Source: Cephalotrichum gorgonifer (taxonomy: Eukaryota > Ascomycota > Sordariomycetes > Microascales > Microascaceae). From it: DNA of 64,000 bases. The notes beneath the pieces were generated by a model. The model worked only from the letters and a program-made list of their open reading frames with translations, did not search any database and was not told the origin of the DNA. The stretch covers positions 334,264 through 398,263 of the forward strand of contig ONZQ02000018.1 in assembly GCA_900312665.1 (NCBI GenBank), written 5' to 3'. Each line of letters starts with the position of its first letter. The first letter of the stretch is position 1. The position numbers and the translations under genes are program-made. Shown here piece by piece: positions 11,358 to 21,885 of the stretch.

Positions 11358-12433
11358 CTATTTGAGATCCTTAAGCTCCGGGCTCCTCTCCAGGTACTCC
11401 TTCCAAGTTACCAACTTCTCATCCAAGATGCTCTGGCTCTCCTCAAGTCCCAAACCACCGTAATAGCCAGGCCCACCGGCACTCGGATCGTTGAGCTTCC
11501 AGTTCTGCACGAGCTCCTCCTGGACGTACAACGGCATGCTGCCTGCCGTGGGATCCTTTGGGCCAAATGGCGGCATGCCGGCCGCAGCAAGCTCGGCCTT
11601 GTACGCCTCGTCTGAAATGGTAACGGCCCTCGCGCCTTTCCCATCAACCGGCTTGACCTGGGCGAAGATGTCCATGAGCTCCGAGACGGAGTAGTACCCC
11701 TCGGCGCCGAAAATACGCTTGCCCAGCGTCTTCTCGCGGTTGAGGAGTATGGCCTTGACGAACTTCCCGGTGTCGAACTCTGTCGCCAGCATGGGCATCT
11801 TGGTGTCGGTAGGCACGGGGAGGCCGAGCTCGTAGACTCCCGCCTCCGGGTTCCTGCGGATATCCTGGCCAGGGAAGTTGGACATGTAGACGCCCGCGAG
11901 GAAGTAGGTGGCGGGGATTCCCAGCTCCTCGATGTGCTCGTCGACCCTAGCCTTGGAGTCGAAGTGGTAAACCTTGCTGAGCCGGCCGTTCGATGTCTTG
12001 GTGATGTTGCTGAGGGTCGACCAGATGTAGTGCTGGACGCCGTGCTCCTTGGCAAGGTCCGCGAGCGTGCGGCCCTGCTTCTCCTCGTCCTGCGCGTCCA
12101 TCTTCTCCCAATAGTTGGTCACGGCGAAGACGGCATAGGAACCCTTCAGGGCGGCAGAGAGCGAGGTGGGATCATCCATGTCAGCCTGTTGGTCCTGGTG
12201 TTAATACTGTACTCATATTCAGGTCTAAAGTCCATGTGGCTACTACTTACAGCGACTACCTCGACGCCTTTCTCAGCAAGCGCTTTGGCGGCAGGTTTGT
12301 TAGCGTTACGAGTGATACCGCGGATCGCGAACTGCGATGAGGCCTTTGGGTCCGCCAAGATAGACTTGATGACGGAGCCGCCCTGCACGCCCGTTGCGCC
12401 GAACACAGTGACAAGTTTCTTCGGCGTAGACAT
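11358..12433 (-). CDS. NmrA-like family NAD(P)-binding protein
   Basis: Two exons, 12433-12251 and 12185-11358, give 336 residues. The 65-bp intron has a perfect GTAAGT donor and a CAACAG acceptor and joins GVEVVA to ADMDDPTSL in phase 0. The N-terminus holds a Rossmann dinucleotide-binding motif (VTVFGATGVQGGSVIKSIL). Further family markers are RGITRN after strand two, AVFAVTNYWEK, and HYIWSTLSNITK. The last has no classical Tyr-xxx-Lys catalytic pair, as usual for NmrA-like redox sensors. The founding member, NmrA, binds NAD(P)+ and restrains the nitrogen regulator AreA. Most homologues, including this one, are uncharacterised and may act as redox sensors or isoflavone-reductase-like enzymes. 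Length matches the family. Confidence 0.9.
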
Positions 12434-13773
12434 GAGTAATTGTTTTTTTTTTATTTAAAGCTGTAAGACGGTGGTGATAAAATTATTTGGGGTAAAACAA
12501 ATTCCTGTTTTGTGGTCTGTTGCACTGTCTGGAATAGTGATGGCGAACATGAATCCAAATTGGAAACGTTGTCTCTAATTCCTCTTATCGCTTATCCCAA
12601 CCACGCCACTGATGGTTGTCCTACCCGATATCCCGCTTCTCCTCTCCTGCGTTTGAGTTTCCAAATGACGTAAAAGTCACCCCATCAGTTAAGCTATCAT
12701 AGGGCAGACCTCCGAGGTCGTACTGAGTGAGCGGCGGGGCGAGGTGACACCGAAACACTTCTGCGACTCGGCACGCAAACCTTCCCCTCTTGTGCCACCA
12801 TGAGAGCGCAAGACATTATATCGGATCGTTGCGCCCCTTTATTGTGCTGAGTTACCAGTATGCACTGGCCTCCGGCCGGCCGGACGAACGTCGGCCCCAC
12901 ACAGAGCATTCATCCCTTTCCTGCGCGTCTTATCAAACGGCGCTTAAGCTCACCCCATACCTAATCCAGACGGAGTGCCCCGACTGCTTCTGAACGACCA
13001 GTATCCCCAGATCAAAGCCACGACCACAAAGGAATATCTGCTGACGACGGTGGAATGGAGGATAAAGTCAAGAAAAAGGCTCCGTGTCATGCAGAATCAC
13101 CCCGACCGGATCCAAAACAAAGCGTCATTGCCTCCTCGGCATAGGGGAAGTTTCGGGAAAGAGGGGTGGCAGCAGTCCGCAGTAAGCTCCGACGGGTCGT
13201 GCTCGGCAGCAGAACAGAGAGGGCTGGGTCATAGGCGTATGTATCTTTGGGGCGGAGGCAGATTCAAGTTTTATCAGCTGACCTGCTCTGCGCCCGTCAA
13301 TGGGCTCCTTGATTTGGAAAGAAAAAAAGGAAGGGGGGGGGCACTTAGCCCAATAGTACAGCAACCAGTTCGCCAATCCTCTGGCAGCATTCTGCGGGGA
13401 TGGCCAGGCTCTGGGGCTGAGGGATCCTAGGGTGGTCGGGAACACTTGCCGAGTGGCCACCACGCCCATGTAACCCATGTAACCTGCACGTTGGGCAGGC
13501 CAGACTTAATCATAGCCTGGCAAAGCCAGCCAAAGGTGGCTGTATTGCCCCATTGATCTCGCCGTTAGGCAGACCCAGTCACGGTTGGCTGTATCACCCC
13601 ATTCGTTTCGTCGTTATTAGGCGCCGCACGTCGTCGGTATAAAGGAGATTGGTCTGCCCAGGATGGCGGACGAGCGGACAGCTTTCGATTCTTCTCCTAA
13701 ACCCTAAAGACGACCGCCTTGGAGACCTTGCAATATACTGCGTTGCCCGCCGGACCCATCCCCAGGAAAAATT
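12434..13773. other. Intergenic with degenerate direct repeat
   Basis: Holds the promoter of the minus-strand NmrA-like gene on the left and that of the STAND-type gene on the right. The latter has a TATAAA element near 13638-13645, about 130 bp before its ATG. A degenerate direct repeat lies at 13535-13622. No gene is supported. Confidence 0.5.
13535..13622 (+). repeat. Degenerate direct repeat, two copies of about 36-40 bp
   Basis: Copy 1 (13535-13570) and copy 2 (13583-13622) share GGYTGGCTGTAT..CCCCATT..TCTCG/TTTCGTCGTT..TAGGC with scattered differences. They sit directly upstream of the TATA element of the STAND-type gene, so they could be regulatory or a remnant of a repeat. Confidence 0.6.
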
Positions 13774-15834
13774 ATGACTGACGTCATAGGCGCTGCGTCG
13801 GGCTCCGTGGCCCTCGCTGCACTCGTACTGAAGCTAAGGGCCATTAGCTGCCAGTTCCGTGACGCTCCCCGAGTATGGCATGACTATGTTTCGGGCTTGG
13901 AGACACTTGGCAAGGTGAGCGCACCACCCGGGAATGCCAGTCTCGGCCTTTAGTGTCAGGATCCTACGGTGTCTAATTAACAACCCAGATCCAAGCGGCC
14001 ATTCCTGAGCTCATGGGCGAGGAAGGCCAATCCCTTGTCACCATCGAAAACGAGGAAGGTCAAAGTCTGTCAGCCATTGTGTTTTGCAGCGATAAGCTTC
14101 GTCAAGTTATCGATGATGCGGAGGCCTTTCTTAAAAAATTTGGCCCATACCCTGACTTTTTTGACCGTATTATTGCTAAGCTCCAGAGCTTCCGAAAGAG
14201 GGTGCGGTTTGTTCTCAGCGAGACAGAGATAAAGCAGCGACTCGACAGCGTCACAGGTGCCCTGCAGATGCTACACTTCGCAGTTGGGCTGACTGCCCTG
14301 GCCAAATCTAGCTTGGGGTTAGTGCGGCCACTAGAAACGATCAGGAACGAGGTCTAACTTGCCGACAGTCACTCCGAAACGCCGGGTCAGACCGAGCGCC
14401 TCCGAGAAGCCATGCAGGAACAGCAGAATTCGTTTCGTCTCCTGAGAGAACAGATCCAAAGAGAAGCTCCGACATTACGCCTTGCTGTAGAAAGGGAAGA
14501 TACTCGCTCCCGCTCGTCGAGCTTTTCGTCGCTGCGGAGTCTGCGACGGCGTTCACTTGGGGACAGCGGATCGGTCCGGAGGGCCGATCGTCTCGTCGGC
14601 GGTGACCTACGAGATGCTGACAACTCGACAGCACCTCAGACACCGGGAAACTCGCACCATCCGCGACACCACGAGGCCGTCAGTCAATTGCCTAACGCCA
14701 CCCTGGTCGACGAGGCTGTCATAACAGGACGCCAGAGCCACAGCCTAACAGACCCACCGAGGGTGGACTGTCTTCAAATCGTCGAGATCAGCTTTCAGGA
14801 CGGCGGAGTGGTTACCGTCTCCTTTGATCCATCTCAGGAGAGTAACGAAGGGCTGGTGGGCTCTGTGACAAAGAATGGACCACGCGAAGCTGAGTCGGAT
14901 TCTGAAAACGCCCAAGACAACGCAACGGAGGGATACCAATCAGAGGCCGAGAGCTTCTTCGACTTCCTAGAGAGCGCTGCGCCATCTGAGGTCTGGTCGG
15001 ATCCGGGAGAGTCGTCTTCAGCTCCCGAGATCCCCGTCCGCTCTCGGGTAGGCATCTTCTTCCCCGAGACGATTACGGCCAATCACTGTCTGCAGGGCGC
15101 CCGGAAGGGAGCTCGTCTTCTGCATTGACCGCATAATAGACGACGGTATCGGCCAGGTGTTTGTTGCGCGGGAGCCTTGCCAGGATATTTCCTGTGAACA
15201 TTCCTCCGTCACAGGACTGGCGGCCCCGGGCCTACTTGACATCCTGCCGAGGCGCCTTGATTTGGACATCACTCGGGTCAGGGAGTCGTGGGAAGACGAT
15301 TTCCGGGAAGTCGTGCCGGAGGGAGGAGAGCGTCTCGCGGTGCCTCGCCGATGCTCTCCTCCGTGTAGCCATACCGCGGTAGAGGTGTGCGGACCATCGA
15401 ATACTAGGTGTATGCTCCCATTTTACTTTGAAGCCTTGGTCGTATCACCAGCTGGCGAGAGCTCCGACTCTGACGACAGCGCCACGGAGCACGTTGGGTC
15501 CGATCACGGCCAGGACCAACGTTCCGAGTTGGGGGAAAGGGGCGGCGAAAGCGGCGGCAACCCCGAGCGTGACGACAGGTCTGAACACACCAGCGGTAAT
15601 GGCACCGATGGACCTGACGGAGAGGTGGCGCAGGAGGAGGTTCGAGAAAAATCACTTGGCCCATTTAGCGCCGTCCCATGCTTTCACTGCGGCGACGATG
15701 CTACCAGCCCAAAACCTGAATCCCCCTCGACGTTCGTGACCGCTGTCATTTACGGGTCCATGTCCCGCGGCTACAGGTGCAGTCGATGCAATAGGAAGAT
15801 GTGGATCACCGCAACCAAATGGATATGGGAGTAA
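13774..15834 (+). pseudogene. STAND-type N-terminal domain gene with zinc ribbon, reading frame broken
   Basis: Exon 1 (13774-13914) and exon 2 from 13989 are joined by a 74-bp intron (GTGAGC donor, CCCAG acceptor). The start MTDVIGAASGSVALAALVLKL, followed by CQFRDAPRVWHDYVSGLETL, matches the helical N-terminal domain found in front of fungal STAND/NLR-like proteins. The frame then hits TAA at 14355-14357. It continues perfectly in the same frame afterwards (LADSHSETPGQTERLREAM) through a Ser/Arg- and acid-rich disordered region to about 15095. There the homologous reading moves to the next frame (LVFCIDRIIDDGIGQVFVAR) and runs to 15834. The C-terminus carries two CxxC pairs (CFHCGDD and CSRCNRKMW), a zinc-ribbon-like module. 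No NACHT or NB-ARC domain is present. As written only a 169-residue N-terminal protein is made. A 17-nt intron could remove the stop but is too short to be credible. Confidence 0.6.
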
Positions 15835-17317
15835 ATAACGGTATTCTCGGCTGACTGTGGTTTCTCCATTTCCCCAGTTCTTGACCTACCTCCTTTTCAC
15901 CTCTGCCCCTGACTGCTGGAAACAACCACCCAAGGAAGTCACATGACCCACGGCCGGCTATTCCTCCTTCGTATACCGGGAGGAGCCACCTCCTTTCCCT
16001 TTTGTTTCTTATTGTGCCTCATCTACGTTTACCTTCTGTGTATAACTGGTTGGACACGGCTGAGACTGTCCATTCAAAAAGGGTATAAGGTAGGTCCGGC
16101 GGGTGTTGTGCAAGAAACCAGATATGTAACCCGCCCGAGTCTGACTTTACCATTCCCCCAATTTCGAATTTCTTTTCGGGCGGGGTTATTGGGTCTATAT
16201 TCTGTGGAATAAGCAGGCCCTAGGCCAAGAAATTGTGAATGAAAGATAACGCTGTGTCCACGCTAACTCCTAAGCCTTCCGTCCAAGCGAGGGCGCTGAG
16301 CGTATGAGATTGAAGGGCAACAACTCAATTTTGTAGATGGACTGTCTTGTATATAGATGACTTGAAAGGACAAGTAGGGATGGCCTGGCTATGCCCTCTG
16401 AGACCCCAAGCATCCTACTTTAGTAATAGGAGGACTTCTATTAAAAAAGTAAGTGACTGGAATTCCGCCTTGGATTCGCCTTGGGGCCGTCCCCTGGTTG
16501 CGATCGCCAGCCCCGTCAACGTCATGGCTCGGCCGACAAGTCTCGTATGTGCGCCCCAGCGCGGTGCAACTTGAGCCGGCAACCGCGCCGCTTCGGTTCG
16601 ACTTCCCGTCCCAGCTATACTTGTGCCACAGACAGCCCTCAGATCCTCCAAGATTCCCTCAATAGCTCCTCAGCCGGGTGTCCCCATGGCTACGGCACTC
16701 AATGCAGTCCAAACCGCGAATCCCTCCACATACAGAAGGGCAACCGGGATCAAACCAACATCCTGAACGCTACTCGTCGAGAATCACTAGACTAAAGGCA
16801 TGGAAGGCCCATGGACCTGTGTCCTGACCTATGCGAGATTGTCGCCTGCATTGGGACGAAGTTATAGAATTCCTTGGACGCTGAGGTAATAGGAGCAACT
16901 CCTGGAGACAAATGGTCGTCAGAGATCAACGGGAGAATCTTAACCTGGCCATGATGGGCAAAAGATATTCGACATTAACTGGGAGAACGGATAGATAGCA
17001 GTGTGATCGCCCGACTCGACTTGCCTGGCCGTTGCGACGACCGAACCTCCTTGCCGCAAATCTGATCCAATAATGGATCTTGGAAGTGACGACATCTTAT
17101 ACCACAACTTGAGATCAATGGCTATAGAAAGCGACGCCATCTCACGCTGCAACTTGAGATTCTTTCAAATATAAATAAACTGTCATCGTTCCATTACCTC
17201 TCGACACTCTTTCCTGCTCGTACTACACACTTGACAAGTCCGCAAACTTGCAACTTCATTTTTCCGCCGCTCAATTTTCATTCTTCACTCAAGTACACAG
17301 CAGTTTCATTCTCCATC
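15835..17317. other. Intergenic, promoter of the Asn/Gln/Ala-repeat gene
   Basis: No gene is supported. The right end carries a TATAAATA element near 17169-17178 and pyrimidine-rich leader sequence before the ATG at 17318. Confidence 0.5.
17169..17178 (+). promoter_or_regulatory. TATA box of the secreted repeat protein gene
   Basis: ATATAAATAA lies about 140 bp before the ATG at 17318. It is followed by a CT-rich stretch typical of strongly expressed fungal genes. Confidence 0.5.
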
Positions 17318-17857
17318 ATGCAGTTGATCTCCAGGGTTTCTTTCAAGCAGGCCCTCGTCGGCGCGCTCGCCCTCCACATCGCTACGGGGCTGGTCCTCCC
17401 AAGGGACGTCGGCGAGAACGCTGTCTCCCTAGATATTCGCTCCCCTCAGAACGACAACCAAGCCACCAACCCAGCCGCAGCCCAAGCCGCCAACCAGGCT
17501 GCCAACCAGGCCAACGCCAACCAGGCACAGGCTCAGCGCCAGCAGGCCCAAGCCAACCGCCAGCAGATTCAGAATCAGGCGAACGCGAAACAGGCCGTGG
17601 CTCAGCAGGCGAACCAGGCCGCCAACCAAGCCAACGCCAATCAGGCCAGCCAGAATCAGGCCGCAGCTCAGCAGGCAAACCAAGCTGCAAACCAAGCCAA
17701 CCAAAAACTGGCTGCCAACCAGGCCAACCAGGCGGCTCAGGGCAACAACAACAATCAGGCCGCTGCGCAGAATAACAACAACAATCAGGCGGCGGTTCAG
17801 CAGGCCAACCAGGCAGCCCAGAACAACCGGGCCCAAAACCAAACCAACAAGGTTTAA
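17318..17857 (+). CDS. Secreted low-complexity Asn/Gln/Ala-repeat protein
   Basis: Single exon, 179 residues from the ATG at 17318 (context CATCATGC). This start opens a signal peptide of about 25 residues (MQLISRVSFKQALVGALALH, then IATG). A short spacer (LVLPRDVGENAVSLDIRSPQ) with a possible Kex2-type cleavage region follows. The remaining 130 or so residues are built almost only of Ala, Asn and Gln. The pattern is QAANQANxNQA with irregular spacing and three short Asn runs near the end. There are no Cys and few charged residues. The protein could be a secreted amyloid- or prion-like wall component, a hydrophilic surface coat or an effector. Nothing in the sequence decides between these. 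The minus-strand ORFs over it are translation shadows of the repeat. Confidence 0.85.
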   Translation: MQLISRVSFKQALVGALALHIATGLVLPRDVGENAVSLDIRSPQNDNQATNPAAAQAANQAANQANANQAQAQRQQAQANRQQIQNQANAKQAVAQQANQAANQANANQASQNQAAAQQANQAANQANQKLAANQANQAAQGNNNNQAAAQNNNNNQAAVQQANQAAQNNRAQNQTNKV

Positions 17858-18359
17858 GGACGAGAGGCGACATGGAATCCTAGGGGCAGGTGTAAGCACG
17901 AACACTTAGAAAAGGAAATGCCAAGGAGGGGGCTTAGGTAGGAGGTTAGCGGCGGCAGGTCTGTCCGATGGATGTTAGTGTATATAACTTCAACCCACAG
18001 TCGTTACCGAACATAGCATTGCGTGATCTTGGGATTTACCCGCATTATGCTGTGTATGGTGTGACTATTAGTATATCCTAGAGGAAGGCGAATGCCATAA
18101 AGACTACGCTACGGGACTGACTTGTTATATGTGGGAATGTGCAGGGTGTTACATCAGGGCGAAGGAAAGGCTTCCCGGCTTAAGGGCCTTGATATTCTCA
18201 ACTCTGAACTCTAATTAGCACATACGACCATAGCTCGTGGAAAACTGAGGGTCCCGTCCGCTCCCCTATACATAAACCACGAAGCGCTAGACTAGTAGTT
18301 GGGTCGGTGACGACCAGCGAATCCCTGGTGTTGTATGTTTTCTTTTTTGCCTTTTGGCT
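17858..18359. other. Intergenic, nothing seen
   Basis: 3' flank of the repeat-protein gene facing the truncated kinase. No ORF or motif is worth naming. The missing 3' part of the kinase would be expected here but is absent. Confidence 0.5.
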
Positions 18360-18848
18360 TTAGTGATCGTTGGCGAGGTGCTCGAGCTCGCCCAGTAGCT
18401 GCGTGAAATGCCGGGCCGTCCCCGCTGTTGTTACGACTTCGCTGATGTGGCTCAGAATCCGCAGCTCCGTTGTTGACCCGGAGACTGCCGAGACAAGAAT
18501 CTTCAGAGCGACATTACTACTGTTCCTAAGAGGAACTGAGCAAATATAATCTACAGGATCGCGCGTGGCCGGTGCAAAGGATGAGACTTACCTCAGGTCA
18601 CGGGCCAGCCAAACCGTTGAGTAGGAGCCGTCGCCGAGCTTCCGAATGACTTTGTACTGGCCATCGTTGAAAATGTCACCGAGAAGAACGGGATGGTAAC
18701 CGCCTGGGCGGTAATCCTCCACCCACTCACTAGGCGAAGTAATGGTTTTGAACCTCCGCTCGTCGTCTTCTAGGGCCCTTGATATTGATGGCGGGGTGGG
18801 AGGAGGGGAGGCGCTCATACCTGCGATAGAGATGCGTTGTCCAAGCAT
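18360..18848 (-). pseudogene. SR-protein kinase-like gene, 3'-truncated
   Basis: Exons 18848-18592 and 18525-18360 join through a GTAAGT donor and a TTAG acceptor to give 140 residues; the frame is open about 28 codons further upstream but without an ATG. The sequence is typical of the fungal SRPK N-terminus: SEWVEDYRPGGYHPVLLGD, then the glycine loop RKLGDGSYSTVWLARD, and the conserved lysine strand VALKILVSAVSGSTTELRIL. It stops at FTQLLGELEHLANDH, exactly where family members continue into the hinge and the C-lobe. The catalytic HRD loop, the DFG motif and everything after are missing and are not found in the following 500 bp. It is therefore a gene relic or a truncated kinase-like protein without catalytic function. 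Reading frame and intron are otherwise intact. Confidence 0.75.
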
Positions 18849-19469
18849 TGCCAAATGGAATGTTTTCGAAGAGATACAAGATTGTGATGAGCGAGTCTTA
18901 AACTTTGGGAGAGACTGGATGAGTGATCTCAATCTCTTGGATCACTGATGGGTTTCACGCGTCGGATTTCGCTCGTGTTCAGGGTGACTCGGCCAATAAG
19001 ATGGTGTCTTGGACGAACAGCACCCTTGTCGATCTTGGAACGAATCGAAACAAGCGAACGCGACTTTCCATCTCTTCCTGCTTCGGATGATCCCATCCAT
19101 CACGGCGGATTAGCCGCAATCAAAGATCAAGGATAATCTCGTCAGAGATAATCTTACCTCATTTCGCGCTCCTTTCAAGGCAACATGGAAAGCGCCAAGA
19201 CTTTCCAACACCCAGATGCGCGAGAGCGCGGTTATGAAGGTAGGAAGTAATGGCTCGCATTCGCTCCTAGTCATACTCGTCTAACCATGGTATAAATGTC
19301 TAGAATTTATCAACCCAAACTTATGAATTTCTCGCTTGATTCGTACCAGCGGCAGTAGCAGGGGCAGGTCTCTCCCGAGTGATCCGTCAAGACTCGATTC
19401 TGCTGTCAAATCCGCCTATCTCGACCTCAAGCAAGTCAAGCACCAGAATCCAAATTATTCCTTCTGGAA
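18849..19469. other. Intergenic, nothing seen
   Basis: Lies between the divergently oriented kinase relic and the decayed phosphotransferase-like gene. No supported ORF or repeat. Confidence 0.5.
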
Positions 19470-20345
19470 TTGAATTTTGAAATCTTGTCCGTCACAGTGT
19501 CCGGAGAAGCAAGGCCCCTAGACGCATGCCCTGAAAGTCTTACTATTAACAACACTCCCCTCCGGCGCTTTCTGACTCTTCTTGGCCTCAAGACTACAGC
19601 ACGGCTCTTTCATCGCCAAGGCGCCTGTGTTCCGATCTCGAAACACTTAATTGTCAAAGCGGATGGCTTTTTCGATTTGACAGAAGCGGCAACGATGAAA
19701 TTTGTCGCCACTAACACTTCCGTTCCTGTCCCGAAAGTCTGGTGCTCATTTGTACACAATGGCCGCACATACATCGTCAGGGAGAGGATTCAAGGCGACT
19801 ACATTTCGGATGACTGGGAGGATCTATATAAGGAATCGAAGGACAAGCTCTTGGCTCAGCTGAAGCTATGATTCAATAATTTCGCTCTCTACAGCCGCCT
19901 CCTGGCACGGGGATTGAAAGTTGTGCTGGCGGGTCATTGTTCGATAGCGACATTCGTTGGCCCTTTCAAAACCATACAGGAATTCCACTTGTGGTCAAGG
20001 GGTAACTTCCGGCCCTCGGAAGTTGAAAAGACTGGACAGGAGACTCAGGAAGATTGGGAGGACGTCATAGACATGGTCGCCAGGCAAGACGGGCCCTGGC
20101 CTCGGCCACTTTTCACCCATGGCGATTTGAACCCGGCTAGTATACTTTTCCGAGGGGATGAGGTTGTTGGCATCATTGACTTGGAGTTTTCTGGTTGGTA
20201 TCCGCATCATTGGGAATATACATCTGCATGGTGCACCCGGATCTTGATGACGGACTGGCAGGACCTACTTGGCAGCTTCTTGGAACCGTTTCCTGAGGAA
20301 CTGAAAATGGAGAGGACTGGACAGAGATGGTGGGGAGAGGTCTGA
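19470..20345 (+). pseudogene. Aminoglycoside-phosphotransferase-like gene, decayed
   Basis: The fungal APH/choline-kinase-like family is clear over the whole length: VPISKHLIVKADGFFDLTEA and FVATNTSVPVPKVWCSFVHN in the N-lobe, YIVRERIQGD at the hinge. The C-lobe follows: FKTIQEFHLW, the catalytic HGDLNPASILF (Brenner motif), VVGIIDLEFSGWYPHHWEY, and a natural end at RWWGEV. Between about 19866 and 19960 the reading frame is damaged. The homologous text moves to another frame (LQPPPGTGIESCAGGS), crosses a TAA there, and returns to the first frame at GPFKTIQEF. Two compensating indels plus a stop mean no full-length protein can be made. The usual Trp after IID is Leu here. Intact relatives are uncharacterised small-molecule kinases common in filamentous fungi. 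Confidence 0.8.
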
Positions 20346-20853
20346 CTAGGCCAAAATACTAGACCACCTGCCTTATGTTGATCAAGAGGAGTTCAGGAAG
20401 TTGAAAACGCGGTGCCGCTCGCCCAAGACACTAGAGACAAGGACTACAATATCCGCATCAGTACGAGGTGGCTGTCGATTTTTGAAGGGTTCAGACTTAT
20501 CATCCGCGTTTCGCAACCAGCTCAGTTCCTTAATACGTCGTGGCATGTCAGAAGGAATCAGCTTCTCTGCAATATGTAAGCGCCTATGTCGGCAGCTCTC
20601 CCTATCATTTGCGTTCGCTCAGGCACGTGGCCCTCCCTACACTTAGAGTAGTACCCGCCACGCCTATGTTGCAATCAAGCTCAGCCACAGTCAGTGAACC
20701 GCGCCCACAGCCCGCCCTATTGTGTCGGGACGACCGGATTTGTATTCTATATATCACCCGGGGAGGCTGTCTCGAAAAAAAAAAGTGGTAGCAATATCCT
20801 CGTCAAACGCTCGCCCAACTCGTTCGAAAAGTCCCCAAACTCAAGTCGTTGAG
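20346..20853. other. Intergenic, promoter of the membrane protein at 20854
   Basis: A TATATATC element at about 20748-20755 lies some 100 bp upstream of the ATG at 20854. Nothing else is supported. Confidence 0.45.
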
Positions 20854-21885
20854 ATGACGACCACACCACCCGACTTCGATCCCCTTGCCCTTGTCGACTC
20901 ATTCTATGGGCCCGGGGCCTTTTGCGGTTGGATCCTGTCCGTCCTCGCCATAGGCATCACCTGGGCTTCCAATCTTGACTCTCACCAAGATGACAAGATA
21001 TCAGTCGATTTCATCATCGCGCTCTCATTCCCATGCGCCGCCGCCGCCCACTTCCTCCGCCTTTTAGCAACCATGAGCGACGAGGTTAACCTCTATCAAC
21101 ACAGCGGATATTCAGACCCCAATAACACCATCGTCGCAAACGCCGCGGTCGCCCAATACGTCGCCGCGGCAGAGGCCCCGCTGCGGATCTGCCAGAGTTT
21201 CATGCCCGTCTACTACTGCCTCTACCAGGTCGCCCAGTCGAGGCACCAGACGAAACGCCTCGGATACACCGTGCTAGTCGGCCTCTTTGTGTACCTCGCC
21301 AAGCTACTTATCTACGTGCGTTCCGAGGGCGAGAGGCCAGCTTTCTTTTCCACTAAGAGCCCGGCGCTTACCTGGGGTTTCAGCGAGCCCTTTTATCTTC
21401 TGATGGGGGCGGAATCATGGTGGACGATGTCAGCAACCCAGGAAGGCCCGCCGAAACAAGCTCTCCCAGTCGCGAGCAACCAGAGTGCCACTTCGGCCGT
21501 CTTGATCATCAACATCGCATTCAGCCTCGTGCACATGTCTCTCCCAGCCACGCCTGGCAACGGCTTCCTGGACCTTACGCCAAGCTTTGGCCCTCTGCCG
21601 ACGAGCCTGGGCCGCATGCTGGACATGGATCAATTCGCGGCTTTGGCCTCCGGCGGTCTAATGGTCTTGTTCAATATAAGAGAGGCGATCATGTCCCGTA
21701 GGATATCTGGACCAGACATGGAAGGAGAGGGGAAGGGCACGGCAAGCCATAGGACACCTGCGGATAGAGTTACGACGGGTCTAGGGGCATCGGATGCGGA
21801 CCAGCTGGTATTCCAGCGGCGCAATGGAGGGCAGGGTGAGGATGATGGTGATATTGCTTCCTTCCCGTTACAGCAGCTAGACTAG
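20854..21885 (+). CDS. Fungal multi-pass membrane protein, function unknown
   Basis: Single exon, 343 residues, starting at the ATG at 20854. The frame is open upstream, but the extra 44 codons are basic and unrelated, and the TATA element lies inside them. About six to seven hydrophobic segments are visible, including CGWILSVLAIGITWASNL, IALSFPCAAAAHFLRLLA, LVGLFVYLAKLLIYV, VLIINIAFSLVHMSL and ALASGGLMVLFNIREAI. A conserved-looking N-terminal motif (DPLALVDSFYGPGAFCGWIL) precedes the first helix. The last 60 residues are polar and presumably cytosolic. I recognise this architecture as one of the many uncharacterised fungal integral membrane families. No transporter or receptor signature is visible. 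Confidence 0.8.
   Translation: MTTTPPDFDPLALVDSFYGPGAFCGWILSVLAIGITWASNLDSHQDDKISVDFIIALSFPCAAAAHFLRLLATMSDEVNLYQHSGYSDPNNTIVANAAVAQYVAAAEAPLRICQSFMPVYYCLYQVAQSRHQTKRLGYTVLVGLFVYLAKLLIYVRSEGERPAFFSTKSPALTWGFSEPFYLLMGAESWWTMSATQEGPPKQALPVASNQSATSAVLIINIAFSLVHMSLPATPGNGFLDLTPSFGPLPTSLGRMLDMDQFAALASGGLMVLFNIREAIMSRRISGPDMEGEGKGTASHRTPADRVTTGLGASDADQLVFQRRNGGQGEDDGDIASFPLQQLD

Noticed and set aside
11408..12055. 215-codon Ser/Arg-rich ORF over the NmrA-like gene
   Set aside because: It overlaps conserved NmrA-like exon sequence in another frame and has no domain.
14351..14367. Possible 17-nt intron GTCTAACTTGCCGACAG removing the TAA
   Set aside because: It is far shorter than any other intron in the window and cannot hold a donor, branch point and acceptor for splicing.
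15048..15095. 48-nt intron with GTAGGC donor and CTGCAG acceptor in the STAND-type gene
   Set aside because: Its length is a multiple of three, so it would not correct the frame change that follows it.
17248..17905. ORFs in other frames and on the minus strand over the Asn/Gln/Ala repeat
   Set aside because: They are frame shadows of the repetitive codons; only the 17318 frame has a signal peptide and a natural start.
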